Assembly: GCA_013368495.1 (NCBI GenBank)
Contig: LUCH01000062.1
Span: forward strand, 75,397-139,396
Reading direction: 5' to 3'
From: Paragonimus heterotremus
Taxonomy: Eukaryota; Platyhelminthes; Trematoda; Plagiorchiida; Troglotrematidae
DNA: 64,000 bases
Notes under the pieces: model-generated
Database searches by the model: none
What the model saw: the letters and a program-made list of their open reading frames with translations, nothing else
What the model was told of the DNA's origin: nothing
Shown: in pieces, positions 24,622-37,590 of the stretch
How positions within the stretch are numbered: position 1 is the first letter of the stretch
Layout: each line of letters starts with the position of its first letter
Translations under genes and position numbers: made by a program

Positions 24622-25629
24622 GTAAGTTAATGTTTCCATATTAATTTCCCACGTATCCATAACTGTTCAATATAAGGCCGGATGACCATTGTTATCGTAG
24701 TCAAGGTCTATGGTGTTACGGCGATTACTATGGGTTTTTCCCTCTAATTATTGAAACATGCATTATTCGTGTTGTGTTGATAATGGGTTATGTAAGCGTA
24801 TTGCATTCTACACTCACCCTCCCCCAGTTTCATACACTGTAATACGTGTCAAGAGATAAGCAGCTATACCGATGTCGATAAAAGCAGTTGAATTTATCTT
24901 TTGTGTAACATGCTCACTGTGGACGTAAAACTGAGAGCAATGCACTCCCGAGGCAAAGGTGCCACAGTAGGCTTGAGTAAAAAGAAATCACAGTGAAGAC
25001 ATTATGAATGAAGACATCATGAAGTACATATGCAGATGACGGAATAACGCTCAATTGTGGTACACTGATCCATCTATCAAAACTATTTGCTCAGTTTTTG
25101 GTGTACAAATGGACATGTCCAGAGTGCTGACCGTGTGTAGGATTTCAGTGTGCGTCGTAAGCTGATAAGCAATACACACAACCGACTGCCGGAAGCAAAC
25201 CTACATCAACGTTATTCAGCAATTTACAGAGATAATCGTACAGCTGCCTTATCACATGCATATTAGAGTCCAGACGACTAAATGCTAATCGTATGCATGT
25301 ACGAAACCTAACCGATAGACACATGTGTTTATTCGTTACGAAGCATGATGTTCAGACTGGCCACTGAATCAGAGTGAACAATGATTCCCAGGTATCTGTC
25401 CTAACAGTAATTGACGGAGTTTCATGTATCCAACTGTACTGTAGGGTAGGCTTCAATATCTCTTCGAAGTGCACAAAACATTTTCCTGGCACTAAGGCTG
25501 ACTTGGTAATCGCCGTTTCAATATGCTGTAATTTTAGATTTTCCGTTTCCCACAAGTACCCTTCCACCAGTCAAGCCATTGCCTTAGCTCAGCGTTTCAT
25601 TCTGTAGCTCTTTGTAGAAACGTTTACAG

Positions 25630-25647
25630 TTGTTCACCCTTCAGTGT
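25630..25647 (+). CDS. Possible 18-nt micro-exon
   Basis: A GTGAGT donor follows 18 nt after AACGTTTACAG, open in phase 1 (VHPSV). It joins both neighbours with sense codons. It is short, so support is modest. Confidence 0.35.
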
Positions 25648-26194
25648 GTGAGTAAGATGAACGTGGCCTTCCTCCAACGAACATCGTGTGAGTTACCCAA
25701 TGTAACTGATCAAATAGCTCTAGATTTAAATTAACTGCTTTTATGCAATTGTCTACTCAAACAGCATCACAAATTGTCGCAATTCATGTATGTTTACATA
25801 GCCACGGGTGTTTGCGTAATCGGCTACTAGCAACGCAAATTGTCTGGCCTGAAAGGTTATGGTGATGAGAACACCAAAAATCTAATAAGCCAGTGATATC
25901 GAGTTAATAATTGCACATACACAGAATTTTTGAAGGCAATCAACTAGTTTGTATGGTGGTATTTTATTACGGGTTCGTGATCCCAACCAGAAACGCCCAA
26001 GTAAAAACACATCGCTCGATGCAACGCAATCAGTTCGATTTGCAACCTGGGACTATTGTTTCGTCGCTCATTTTGCTACTAACGTAAATAACTTGTACAC
26101 TCCCTTATTAACGTTGCTGTTCAACTTCGAAATGACTGACAAAACAATCTATCAGTTCAATATTTCTGTCTCGTTACACAATTTCTATTTTCAG

Positions 26195-26233
26195 TTGGTC
26201 ATCTGAAACCAGCAGTTAGTCCACCCAATCAGA
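26195..26233 (+). CDS. Micro-exon, 39 nt
   Basis: Acceptor ATTTCTATTTTCAG and donor GTAAGT. Phase 1 reading is GHLKPAVSPPNQ after a split ATT (Ile). Confidence 0.8.
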
Positions 26234-29200
26234 GTAAGTGTGTTTATTTAACACAACTCTTCGAAAATTACTCGACTTTAATTCATTGCAGCATCTTTTG
26301 TCAACCCTGTTACGTATTCAAACAACTACCGTATCATTAAACACTCATGTGAATTTGGAGGATAGCAACAATGGCTACATACGTCCAATGTTTATGCTTT
26401 GTATTCCATGTAGTAATTTATATGTCAACAGATAAACGATAGGACGAATATGAAGATCATTGTTTAATTTGTATGGCAGATAAAAAGCACACTGCTATTA
26501 TAGCAGAGAACGATGAACTGTGGTGACAGAAGAAAGGTAAAAAAAAGAAACGAACCAAACGAACATGATAATCCGAGGTCATAACTTAAGATTACCAATA
26601 GGATAACACAATGCGTAGTACATACAGCGGATTGCAAACAGCAATCTACATCATTCGTATCCCGTTTTGTTCAGCCGGGCAATAAATTCAAAACAACTAC
26701 ATGCTGATCGTACCAAGATGCACTTTATTGTCTCGATGAAATCAATCAATGATAACCGGCTTTCAGGGAATCTGGAGGTACAAGATTTAAACTAAACATG
26801 CATCACGCCTTATGAAGGGACGATATGTAGTAAACAAAATTAAGTGTTCGACAGGTTCTAAAACGATTTTCGAAGTTACAGATACTTTCATGTTTGGTAT
26901 TCCATTATGTTGTCCTCTTAGATTGCTAGCCATGCAAATCTACCGTTGTATTCGGTTATAAACTCCCTTACATCATTAATATTGTACCTTACTGTGCCAT
27001 CAGAAACAGTGAGATATACATCCGACAATCATCACGTGCTTCATCCCGACCACCAACCCGTTCCAATATTTTCAATTCGCCTCCGTAAGAGTTTCCTTTG
27101 ATGAGATTTACTTATTCACTCAGTATGGAATATTAACTGCTGTAGATCATACGTATCACCAACTATACATTGGGAGTGATCGGCGAAAACTCGAACAGTT
27201 TCACAAAGTTTAGTGACTGCAACCCATGAATTGTGTTCGATGAAAACTTAAAAATTTCACTAATCTCTTGTTTCCGCTTGTCTGCTACAAACCATGCCAA
27301 CGGCTTGCAACAGTACTCAGGCAATGTTTATCGTTATGTGCAATGTTGAGATAGTGAATAGATAGAGGAACTCCAAAATCAACTGTCACCGATTGGATCA
27401 ATATGAACCTTCTTAGTTCCAGAAACGAGTCCCTTTCATTCACCCAGTAATGGTATTCAGTAGGCCTGGTTCTGGATAATAACTGCTTTTTCTCATCCCA
27501 AGACAAACCTTTACAGTGTGTCACAGTGTACACTGGGCTCGTCTACGAACGCCCTGAAAGACAAGATGGAAAGCACAACTGGTTTCTATTTCTAACTGCT
27601 TTTTCATAACACTGTCCAAACAATAAGCCATCTTCATTTGGGCTGACCGTTTCTGACAGCGGCAGCTTATTACAAACTTCATCGTGTATTCATTAGGAGA
27701 GTTTGCGTGGTTTGTGCAGGAAGGTTGAAGAGCCATGTTTTCATGAATCGAAAAATTTAACGGGTGTTAATTAGAGCAAACAGTTTGAATTACGGTTTGG
27801 CGGGTTGTTCAAGTCAAAATTTATGTCAGTTATTAATTGATGGTTACAGAATAACTTGTGAGCAATCAGTCGTGAAGATTACGGGCGATGTTTTGACTCT
27901 GGCTATGCAAACTCTTTGGGCCAGATGAACTCGTTTCATACACGTGAATACGCAGAAGAGGAATGCATATGAGACGTAGATGAATATATTAAGCTGGGAG
28001 TAGTAGGTTAATGAATGGGGAAACGAGAGCATAGTTCACGACAACCTCACAACTACAATAGAAATTAGTAGGAACTGTGGTACACAACTATCAGATTGAT
28101 CAACAAATACTGCCGTGAATGTATTACGAGAGGTTATAACTAGGGATCATCCGGTGGGATGTTGTAAACGACATACAAATATGACAGATGAACCACGGAT
28201 GAAAATCGTCGCGATAGCATTTGAATTTCTCGTCATGAAGTAAACAAAACGGTAACCTCTCACCCAGAATACTAACACTTCTGACTTCGCCGGTAGTTCC
28301 CAAGGTGTATCGTTCCGATCACAAACGTGAGTGACATGACGCGAAATGGGTGGGTATATAAAGAGTATCTGGTAACTTGTATGCATCCTCGATTCTGAGG
28401 GTTTAGGAACAGTTACCAAAAATATTAATCAAAATCACCAAATAGGCAAAGAGTGTGACAATTCAAAGGTCGATTAAGTGAAATGTTATCGAAGATTACT
28501 CCAAAGCAAAACTTTAGCCTAATGCTTCTTCTAGAAATGAGCTGATTGGAAAATTCATGGGAATGCAACTGTTGCAACCAGTTGTGCGTGATATTCAATC
28601 TACATGAAAACCCAAACTTTCTATTATTCCTCAGTATCCCGGAATTGTTCTTGGAATGTCTGTCCAATCTTATCGGTCAAGATCATTTCTACAATAATGA
28701 GGTTTGCTTTGAGGAGATCACTGAGAGATTAAAAACACAAAATCGTCATTTTCTACAAAAAATGCGTAACCAGACTAACACCTAAGAATGTAAAAATCAT
28801 TCAACCGCAGGATTCAGCATGTTCACGAACCCCACATCTGATCTCAATGGAACTACATTTACGATCTGTCATATACTTGACGGGCAGACTTAAATAGATG
28901 TCGTTTACTCGCATCTGGCTGGATTAAATAACAGCTTAAATAAGTAGCCAGTAGTTTCCAAATGATTCAAATTTTCATTCGCTGTACTATCACACAACGA
29001 ATGAAATTCAGCATCAGTCCAACTAACTGATCAAACGGATTTCATCTTTTTCGTTATATCTACATATTCTCATTTTTCTGAAATAAGTAAGTTATATGAA
29101 AATTTAACCGTTATCTTTGTGTTCCTTCCCAGTGGTCGGTCATTTATCTGATCACCATAGTGACTGACATCTTGGCTGTGTCAACTCTCATAAGTAAACT

Positions 29201-29522
29201 TGCCTGTGTAATTGGTTCGTCTTGACTCCCCGAGCCCCTGTTTCCAATGTAAAACGACGCAACTAACTGTAGTAACCATAGAGTATTCTCATGTGGTGCA
29301 TGATGACTCAGAATTAGCTTTGCTCCTATTGCGTTCCAAACATGAGACTTCTGGCGAAGAAGTCTCATATTATTTTATATAAACTGTATACTGATGTGTT
29401 GTATATTGATGTTGGCAGTCTAGGTGTCACATCACCTTTACAGTGAGTAAGCATAGCATAAACAACAGTAGGTTGACTCAATTCCTTAGGTTTACCTCAT
29501 TCTCGTCTTATCGTTTGTTCAG
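26234..29522 (+). other. Long intron with a SINE fragment
   Basis: No supported exon is seen in this 3.3-kb intron. A short 3' fragment of the hammerhead SINE lies at 28545-28615. The ORF at 28546-28785 owes its first third to that fragment. Confidence 0.5.
28545..28615 (+). repeat. Hammerhead SINE, 3' fragment
   Basis: About 70 bp resembles the 3' ends of the copies at 48.4 kb and 63.4 kb (ATGGGAATGCAACTGTTGC, then TTGTG and a GATATTCAATC-like block). The tRNA-like head and ribozyme core are missing. Confidence 0.6.
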
Positions 29523-29558
29523 CAATCACAATGGTGACTGTAAAACCAACGGAATCGC
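29523..29558 (+). CDS. Micro-exon, 36 nt
   Basis: Acceptor TCTTATCGTTTGTTCAG and donor GTAAGT. Phase 1 reading is ITMVTVKPTES, preceded by Thr from the split ACA. Confidence 0.8.
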
Positions 29559-29947
29559 GTAAGTTGAATCAGTACAATAAATCATGGCCTCTTTTTGTCT
29601 CATGACGTTCACCGTTATAAAACAAACGGAAAGTTTCTTCGTCTGGCACTCAGACAGTTTAAATAAATTACAAAATTTTAGAATAATGTTACCAACCCCT
29701 GGCTAGATAATAAGAACAACCGATTGGAAATTATCACGGAAGTGAGCACATGAGATCTCAGTCAAATCCGAAACCGCTTTCTATAAATGATTGCTACTTC
29801 TGACGAACACTTCCTTGTCCTGTTGGAACATAGAAATCAATGATGCTTTGAGATCTACTTGTTAGTATTCTTGACTGGACGAAAGTGTATTTCCAGCTCA
29901 CTTATGGTACATGAAGTGCAAACTTAGAAGTCGATTCTTTTCTTCAG

Positions 29948-29983
29948 CACTCCCCCATCCAACTGTTGAACAGAATGTAACAG
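29948..29983 (+). CDS. Micro-exon, 36 nt
   Basis: Acceptor TTCTTTTCTTCAG and donor GTGAGC. Phase 1 reading is LPHPTVEQNVT after a split CCA (Pro). It contains a possible N-glycosylation sequon, N-V-T. It lies only 389 bp after the previous micro-exon. Confidence 0.8.
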
Positions 29984-31212
29984 GTGAGCTTCAGTCAAGT
30001 ATTATTGTGACTTATCTAACCGTATTGCCGGATATCAATTAGTATGATTATCGGAATTGTAATACATTTTTAGTGCGCACAAAACCAACTCTACAATAAG
30101 ACATTTTACAGATCTGTTAACTGCTTATATTGGAATTTTATCCGCGTAATCCCATTATATCTGACTGAAGACAAAACGACTGACCAGCTTGAAACTTTTA
30201 TCACTTACATTTGAATCATCATCTATTATGAATGTTACTTCACACAACGCAACTTTTGAATGCAATTTAGACTATGTTGCCTGCGATCATTTTAGTAGTA
30301 AAAACATTTCAACTTGTATTTGTCAAATTCACGGATAGTCGGTAGTAACTTTATCGAGTGGTTACAGCAAGTGTTGTGAACTGCTTGATTCCTGGAATTT
30401 AGTTTAAGGCCAAACTAATTACAGATAAATGTGATAGACTTTGCTTTTCTTCGTTTATATTGTACATACATTCAAAGGCATAGAAATCTCAACATTAAAA
30501 CATAATGTTTCGGTTCAAGAGTATGCATCAAGTATGCATCACGACACGTCCAATCTGAAAATAGATTGTTGATACTGTTGTGTACGCGCCAAGGCCACCG
30601 ATGTGTCCCACGTTCGCGTTAGGACTCAAGTTGCGTTCTGATTGGTCGCGTCTACAATGACCAACGGCTCATTCGTTCACAAACATGAGAGTGATGCTAC
30701 CGCTTGTAAATGTCAGAATATAGTATGTACCGCTGAGTCATGCGTTCTCTCAACCGCTGTTATTGTCTGTCTAGCTTAATGGCGACTGCACTGGAATAAA
30801 AATGCAGATGCCAAAATGGAAATGACGAGTACGTACAGTGCCAGTTGGTGATGTCCTGATTTTTAACATCCCAAACTAATTCAAACGATCCTGTGCATGA
30901 AAGCAGAATTTTCAGCCATTTAGTTTTGTAAGCTTCGCAACACAATTGGACAGTAGTCCATAATATGCAAACGCTTTTATGGCGACTTTGCCCTATGAAA
31001 CTTTTACACATACAACCTACTGAGTAGCTCATATGGACATAATGTGTCTATAATTTCAGAGGTTTTAGCCAACTTGTCATAAATGTGACATTCTCCATTC
31101 TGTGTACATCAGTACCAAATTGTTTTGCTGTAATTATCGTCTGTATGAGAAAGTTGACAGGCAGATTTTCTTGACTGTAGACTGTCATACAAAACATGAG
31201 GTGAAGTGTAAT

Positions 31213-31480
31213 TTGTGAAAAGTCAGAGCTTCGGCTGGATTCGAACCAGCGACAGAAACACCATGCCCAAACGCGGTAAGCGCTCTACCAGCTGAGCTTC
31301 GAAGCCACGTCAGGAACTCGGAAATTTCACATTTGGACTCGGTTACCCACTCGTCCCACTGTCTCATATGGAATCCACCAAATGATTCAGGAGATCGGCT
31401 GCCCCGGCAAGATTTCTCGGACAGTTCACGCTGGAACCCACCAACGTCACTGCAAAGCATAGAAATTGTATTACCAATGA
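31213..31480 (-). repeat. tRNA-like SINE family 2, copy 1
   Basis: On the minus strand there is a tRNA-like head with box A (AGCTCAGCTGGTAGAGCG, complement at 31281-31298) and a perfect box B GGTTCGAATCC (complement at 31237-31247). A family-specific stretch at 31319-31385 recurs at 58754-58820. It is not a functional tRNA gene: no clean acceptor stem, and several copies share the flanks. Confidence 0.75.
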
Positions 31481-31560
31481 GTAATTTGGCAGACTGATGA
31501 TTTCAGATGAGACCCAACTGTAAAAAGTCAGAACTTCGGCTGGATTCGAACCAGCGACCA
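31441..31560 (-). repeat. tRNA-like SINE family 2, truncated inverted copy
   Basis: Reverse-oriented tail of the same family, with box B complement at 31542-31552. It is the left arm of an inverted repeat with 31641-31745; the blocks include GTTGGGTCTCATCT and CTCATTGGT. Confidence 0.7.
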
Positions 31561-31578
31561 AAGGTGAAATTTCTGAGC

Positions 31579-31745
31579 TCCTAGCCTGACGTCATAGCTC
31601 AGGTGGTAGAGCGCTTGCCGCGTAGAGGCATGGTGTTTCTGTCGTTGGTTCGAATCCAGCCGAAGCTCTGACTTTTCATAGTTGGGTCTCATCTAAAATT
31701 GTCAATCTGCCAAACTACTCATTGGTGTAATTTGTATCAAGAAAG
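31579..31745 (+). repeat. tRNA-like SINE family 2, forward copy
   Basis: Box A TAGCTCAGGTGGTAGAGCG starts at 31595 and box B GGTTCGAATCC is at 31647-31657. The downstream tail pairs with 31441-31560. tRNA-derived SINEs use such internal pol III promoters. Confidence 0.75.
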
Positions 31746-31870
31746 CGGTATCATTCAAAACCTATCCAATGCCGTACGTCATAATATTCCATGTACGTTA
31801 GGACGCGCACATTCGACTGTTCAACTACGCATATACTTACTAAGTTCACCGTGGTCCTGCTTTATTACAG

Positions 31871-31909
31871 GGTCCCCTAAGAAAGAAAATCTGAATGGGC
31901 TAAGTTACC
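31871..31909 (+). CDS. Possible 39-nt (or 33-nt) micro-exon
   Basis: The acceptor CTGCTTTATTACAG is strong. The interval is open in phase 1 (SPKKENLNGLSY). The donor is weak in either version: GTGATG after 39 nt, or GTTACC after 33 nt. The polar Lys/Asn-rich peptide resembles the first block of the gene. Confidence 0.45.
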
Positions 31910-33247
31910 GTGATGAGTGTATAGTGATCAAGTCAATATTAACGAATATACGAGTATACCATCATTAACAAGTGTCACAAGCGCTTAATGTATTGCTGAT
32001 GAATAGACGGAATTTGGGCACCACTCACATCTGTTCGTAACCTTCGCATTCGGATAGACATATTAACCAGTCCAACATATTACCAATTAGTGGAAGTGTA
32101 GTTGGTTGACATAAATTCAGCATCACACTAGATGATTGAAGTCCTTACTTTACTGACAGTTTTTTTCGAGAAAAAAAGTGCACAGCTGAAGTGTTTCTTT
32201 TATTAGAGCTCATCAAGGGTGCATATTATTGTCATGACTAAAATTTTAACTCTGGTCACGAATACACAAGTCAATCATTGCTTCAGTGATTTCAGTTTAG
32301 GCAAAGCGTAGCCATCAGCTATACATGCTCGGACTGTCCAATGGTCTGGGGGAAAAAAACACATTTATTTAAACTTTGTTTTCTGAACATCATTCGAAAG
32401 AACATAAAAAAACAGACTGAAACTTAGAACACAGTAGTTCTCGCCTACTGATTAGCACTGCTTTGAAGAACGCCAACAAACTCGGATTCCGATTGCACAA
32501 TAACAAGTCAACTATGCTGACGGGGTTAATAACGTGAACTGTTCCCATGATGTGCCTTGCAATGGACAAGGTAGGATTTCGGATCACTCGTTCTGTTGCC
32601 ACTGTCTAATGCGTCATTACACGCATGAGTTACTTAGATATGTGAATGGGCATTCCCTGTCGTAGCAGTCGAGTTGTACTGCCAATACAACCATCACGAT
32701 AACCGCGAATGAAATGATAGGTCACTTGAAAGACAGAACAAGTCGATAGGTCATGATTATAGACAAACTGAACAACACCGCTTAGTGCGAATGGGAACCC
32801 TAATGCAGTCGCAGATTATCGGAGAGTTAGGGCAGACTGTAATTTTTTCACTCACGGCAGTTTGTCTGCCTGAGAGCTGATAACAGTTCTTCTTTCATGT
32901 AGAACCCAATGGTTAACTCACCTCCAAAGTCGTTACTATCTGTACATCCTATATAGTCTAATATTTTACATTTGTGACGAAACGGAGAAAACGAAATATT
33001 AACATCTCGCGACATTTCTTCTTTCGTTTTTGATGCACTAAATCAAGGGAAAGCGGTGTTTGAAAATTATATTTATACACTGTTTACCTTAGTTATTTTG
33101 CGGCCGTCTACTTTGTGTTCTAAAGTTCAAAGATCACTCGATAGCTTGAAGGTATCTCTCATAAGGGCAGTTCCAGCTGTGTCCTCATTATACCACTGTT
33201 CTTCAAACCGACTGAAAATTTTCCTTCATCCCCATTTGAATGCACAG

Positions 33248-33271
33248 ATTTCCCACTCGTGCCTCGAGAAA
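33248..33271 (+). CDS. Probable 24-nt micro-exon
   Basis: A long pyrimidine tract (TTTTCCTTCATCCCC) precedes the acceptor GCACAG, and the donor is GTAAGT. Phase 1 reading is FPLVPRE. It ends in A and joins the first 63-nt exon (34984) as AAG (Lys). Confidence 0.55.
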
Positions 33272-34983
33272 GTAAGTGAACTGATTGATACGCCGTTTTC
33301 TTGAGAGAAATTCTTCCCGTTGATCAAAAGAAGAAATTGAGCAAACATTCAGGGTTTGATAGCTGCACTGTGTTCAACAGATGGTAAATTTTTTTGACCG
33401 GTTCGAATTTTGAAAAAGGGAGCAGACCCCGAATAAAAAGAGGCAGCGTCCACATTGTAAGTGACCCAGCCGTTTGAGAGTCGTTTAGAAATTTGCTCAC
33501 TTAGTATTTTGCTCCTGGATAATAGAATAAGGTCTGCCAGTGGGTAACTAGATATACGCAAACAAAAACGCATAGAGATTGTGTTTCCCTAAAAGGTTTT
33601 AGTATCTTTGAATTTGGCCTCATATTGTCAGGTATTCGGACTACTGTTCATTCTGACTCCCATGACCCACAGGTGTTTCTTACACAAAGATGTTTTTCAC
33701 AAAGGAGTTGGCCATAAGTCAAGACAACTTAGAATACGTAACAATAAGCCTATCTCCAGATGGCTAGCTGAGTCCTTTAGGAGGCGCATCTGCTAAGGAA
33801 GCAGCCAGGACGAATCACGTTATATCGATCGGTCGACCCGTCTCAAGTGTATTGATCTGTATTAATTCACTTAGTTAATCAATCTTACTTAGTTAATCAG
33901 ACTGCAGTCGTGCGATCAAACGGCTGCACTTTATTTGAACTGTTTTCTGAAGTTAACTTGTGATGGCCCTTATAATGTGATTCGTTCTAACATTCTGACA
34001 ACCATATATGATCTTCTCGTTTGATTTGTTATGCGTTTTGTCGGCTGTGTGTGGCAATCAATCCGCCCTATAAACTTAGAGCCTCTATCGTTCAATTCTT
34101 ACACGATTCGTCCTTCCAATAAGCGCATCTTTTCTCTTCTTGGTTCTGAGTCAAGCGATTGAGCTCGTACCAAAAAGCTCATACCAAAAAGTCAGAAAAC
34201 GGGTGCCATTAGTTGGCATTTTTCAGGAAACCGGATGCTAAATTGATGCGACTACGACTTTTCAGATAGCCTATTGTTTTAAATGACAACGTATTTTATA
34301 ATGTGTCGAGGAGGTGATAGTCTGCCGGAGAAAACCTACTATCTGCATACAAAAACAAATGACCATCTCTCATGTCTATAATCTCCATTTTTCTGCATTA
34401 ACTTTCATTTCAACTCATATGGCTCAACTATTCATTAATCTGTAAGTTGAGCTTGAAGTTCGCTATCTAAATGTTCATTATCCACGTTGTTCTGATCATG
34501 AACTTTCTGCAGTTAACCTTCAACCTGCATTTTAGAAAATTCCCCATCAATACCAGCATTGACAGCAATGAAATAATCAGAGCAGTTTGCTTCCAACGCT
34601 ACTGATCCTTCGTTGTCGAAAGTGCTGTCCTCGTCTGTTGCACTGTGCACTCAATATAAATAGATTGTGCGTTTTTGATACAATAACTGCTACTGTTATT
34701 ACGTCTCACTGCTTGCAGTTTTGAAATTCATGTGTGGGGAACCATCGTTTTAAAGTACAACGGAAACGTCTCCCGGATTGGAGCACATTAGTGGCCCATT
34801 TCTGTTGTAGTTCATAGCCAAAAGACAATGTTTGCTTGAATATATGAATCTCAGGATATTTCCGGTTTCCACTCATAATTGATGTGCAGTATTTAGTTAT
34901 ATATCTTGAACGCCCACCTTTTATTAAACAATAATCAGTACTGCGTCTGGGTGTGCACAAGTGTTGATTTATCCTTTCAACAG

Positions 34984-35046
34984 AGTCCGAACATATGATC
35001 AACGCTATCCGTTTACTGACTGCGAATGCCCGAAACTTCATGAGCA
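34984..35046 (+). CDS. 63-nt exon, helical unit 1
   Basis: Acceptor GATTTATCCTTTCAACAG and donor GTAAGT are strong. Phase 1 opening encodes SEHMINAIRLLTANARNFMS plus one split codon, 21 residues in all. Hydrophobic residues at unit positions 5-6, 8-9, 12, 16 and 19-20 fit an amphipathic helix. First of eight exons with identical length and phase. Confidence 0.8.
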
Positions 35047-35730
35047 GTAAGTTCTAGAAGACATCATTGACCTCCTTACTTGACTTACTAAAGTTGGAAA
35101 AATAAAATTTCACACTGTAAATCTCTATGAAACGTTATGATCTGGATGTATTCCAACAGGTAATTGTCAGCATCTAATGAGAACTGGCTGATCTGCCTTG
35201 TTGAAACATGAACATGACGTTAACACAGAGTGACTAAGTATAATTCGTATGTGGTCTTTTACAAAAACGATTCCGAACATTGTATTCCCTGTGTGTATGG
35301 GATTTTATCTTATTGCTACATATGAGATAGAGAAACCGAGAGATTGTGTTCGTTTGAACTCAGGGTTTGAATGACAGACCCGTAATAAGTGAAAACACTA
35401 ATAAACACTATCGACTATCACAGTGTAGTTAACGTACTGTCTTATTTAACAATGTGCGTCAAATTAATTTATATTACTTATAAGTAGTTCGGCAGATTTA
35501 TGAATTTATAATGATCACGCTAGAACGCAGAACCGAACAGTGCTCTTTTGTACACAAATACGTATATGCACAACTAGCTGACAGGTCATTAAAAATATTT
35601 AGTATCCTTCTTGAGTTTATCCTACCTTCATCGATAGACAGAACAGACATGAACAGATTTATGTGCATATCCATTCGTATATTCCGTCGGTTTTTCATTC
35701 CTACTTCATTAATCTTAACGTGCATTCAAG

Positions 35731-35793
35731 GTTTAGAGACAATCAATGAGAAAAATTACAGATCAATGACCGAATTTCTCAAACGTCACGCAG
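35731..35793 (+). CDS. 63-nt exon, helical unit 2
   Basis: Acceptor AACGTGCATTCAAG is fair; donor GTAGGT. Phase 1 reading is LETINEKNYRSMTEFLKRHA. Only 684 bp after unit 1. Confidence 0.75.
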
Positions 35794-36361
35794 GTAGGTT
35801 CACGTACTTTGTAAAATCATGATTTATCAATAAGTTTCCTCTATTTTATTGGTACGCTCTTAATCAATTATCGAGTAACATTGTAAGTGTTAATGCTCAG
35901 TGCTGTAGGTGCCTGACAGTTCACTGAGTGGATGTGACAGTGTCAAAGATTCATTAATACTCTGAGTTCTGTTTAGCACTTATACCTGAAAGTATAGCGT
36001 ATTCGAAAAACTTTGTTGTACACAAGGAATCGGAAAAATGAGATAATTTTTCAGTGTTCCTATAAATGCGTGATTAATCAGATTAATGTGGAAATATTAT
36101 TGACGTCCTGAGGAGCTTACATGCGTATTCCCGAACTTCCCCTATATAGACCACTGCTCTAACACATGTTCACGTCTAGTTGTTCCATTTACAGCGTGTC
36201 TCTTCTCATCGAACCCACACTGGCATACATTTTGAAGGCGTTAAATAACTCGTGTATTTACCCAGGGAAAACCCCTCTTTTGCAAATCCTGAAATGTTTT
36301 TGATTATGTCGTTTAAGGGACTAGTTCGGCAAAATAAACAAAATCCTATTGAGGATTTCAG

Positions 36362-36394
36362 AAAGTGCGATTAGTTGTACGTGCGCCCATTCAC
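36362..36394 (+). CDS. Possible 33-nt cassette between 63-nt exons
   Basis: Acceptor TTGAGGATTTCAG and donor GTAAGC. Open in phase 1 (SAISCTCAHS). It would insert 11 residues with two Cys between units 2 and 3. Not helix-like. Confidence 0.3.
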
Positions 36395-37527
36395 GTAAGC
36401 TTGGCGATGCAGCACAACAGATGCCTCACCTAAATCCTACTCTGGACTAGTGTATTCGTTTAGTCTTATTAGTCCAACCATATAGCATCAACGTCATTCA
36501 CTTCTTATTGATTGTTCTACTAAGGTTGTTTAGAGAAGGTTTAATGAAGCAATAAAGTGAGATATACACGACTCACTCTCTAATGGTCATAACTATACGC
36601 TTGACTTCGAACAAGTCATATATATGGAGGGACTAAACCCACGGTCAAACTCAAATGCACTAAAAAGCTAATCGAGTATTACCTGCTCATCATAAGAGAC
36701 AGTAATGGCACAAAACACCCTACGTTAATCATAAGATAGTAATGACCACTTGATTCCTACACATCAACACAAGGGACGGTGGAGGCTTCAGATTTAGGGA
36801 ACATACCGTAACGTTCCGTTGGTCACTCAACAACAAACGATTTCGAAATATTCATCCCTCGACCCCACCTTCCCCATCTCAAGCGTTTGCCTCTTCTCCA
36901 CAATTGTGCGAATTCATTCACGGTAGATTGTCATGCAGTCTTAAGTGAAGTAGATCACATATTGTGTGTGTGAAGATAATGTACATTTTCTATTTTCTCG
37001 GGTATACATATATATGTATATGAAACCAACGTGTATATACCCGTAGAGCGACTTGAAGTATAATAATAGTTTAAGACCAGTAACATAAAATAGTGTTGAT
37101 TATTCAAACACATTTTTCAATCAGCAATGTAACGTGCAGATCTGGATGTTTATCCGATTGTGTGCTGACGAAATATCATTGTTCACAGAATAAACTGTTT
37201 GCATTGCACAAAATGGCATTGAGAGACAGACTGGAGCAAGTTGAGGGTTGATCATACCAGCGTTCACTACGCACACATGACAATGTTGGTAGAAAGCCAG
37301 CAGTTGGAGTAAGCCACTACTTTTTGAAGTTAGTCTCCTGAGGTCAAACTGTCAATCAAAAAGATCGATATCTGTGAAGGTAAAGAACTAACTAACTCCG
37401 AAACGATGTCTACTTTTGCCCACTCAAGGTGAGAAAATAGAAGTCTTTAGAGCACATACGATTCTCAAATCCCACATTGTGATCTATTTTTGATAAGTAA
37501 TTGAGTTTATTCCGAATCTTCTCACAG

Positions 37528-37590
37528 GATCTGGCTTGCAAACCGCGGACTACGGCGTAATGCTGCAATCCTGGAAGCTAGTGGCTACTG
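37528..37590 (+). CDS. 63-nt exon, helical unit 3
   Basis: Acceptor CGAATCTTCTCACAG and a perfect GTAAGT donor. Phase 1 reading is SGLQTADYGVMLQSWKLVAT, with Gly from the split codon GGA. It keeps hydrophobic residues at unit positions 9, 13, 16 and 19. Confidence 0.8.

Noticed and set aside
31231..31305. tRNA gene on the minus strand
   Set aside because: Boxes A and B are good, but the flanks are shared with other copies and no clean acceptor stem is seen; it is a SINE head.
35094..35159. 66-nt interval with a fair acceptor and GTAATT donor
   Set aside because: All three phases contain stop codons.
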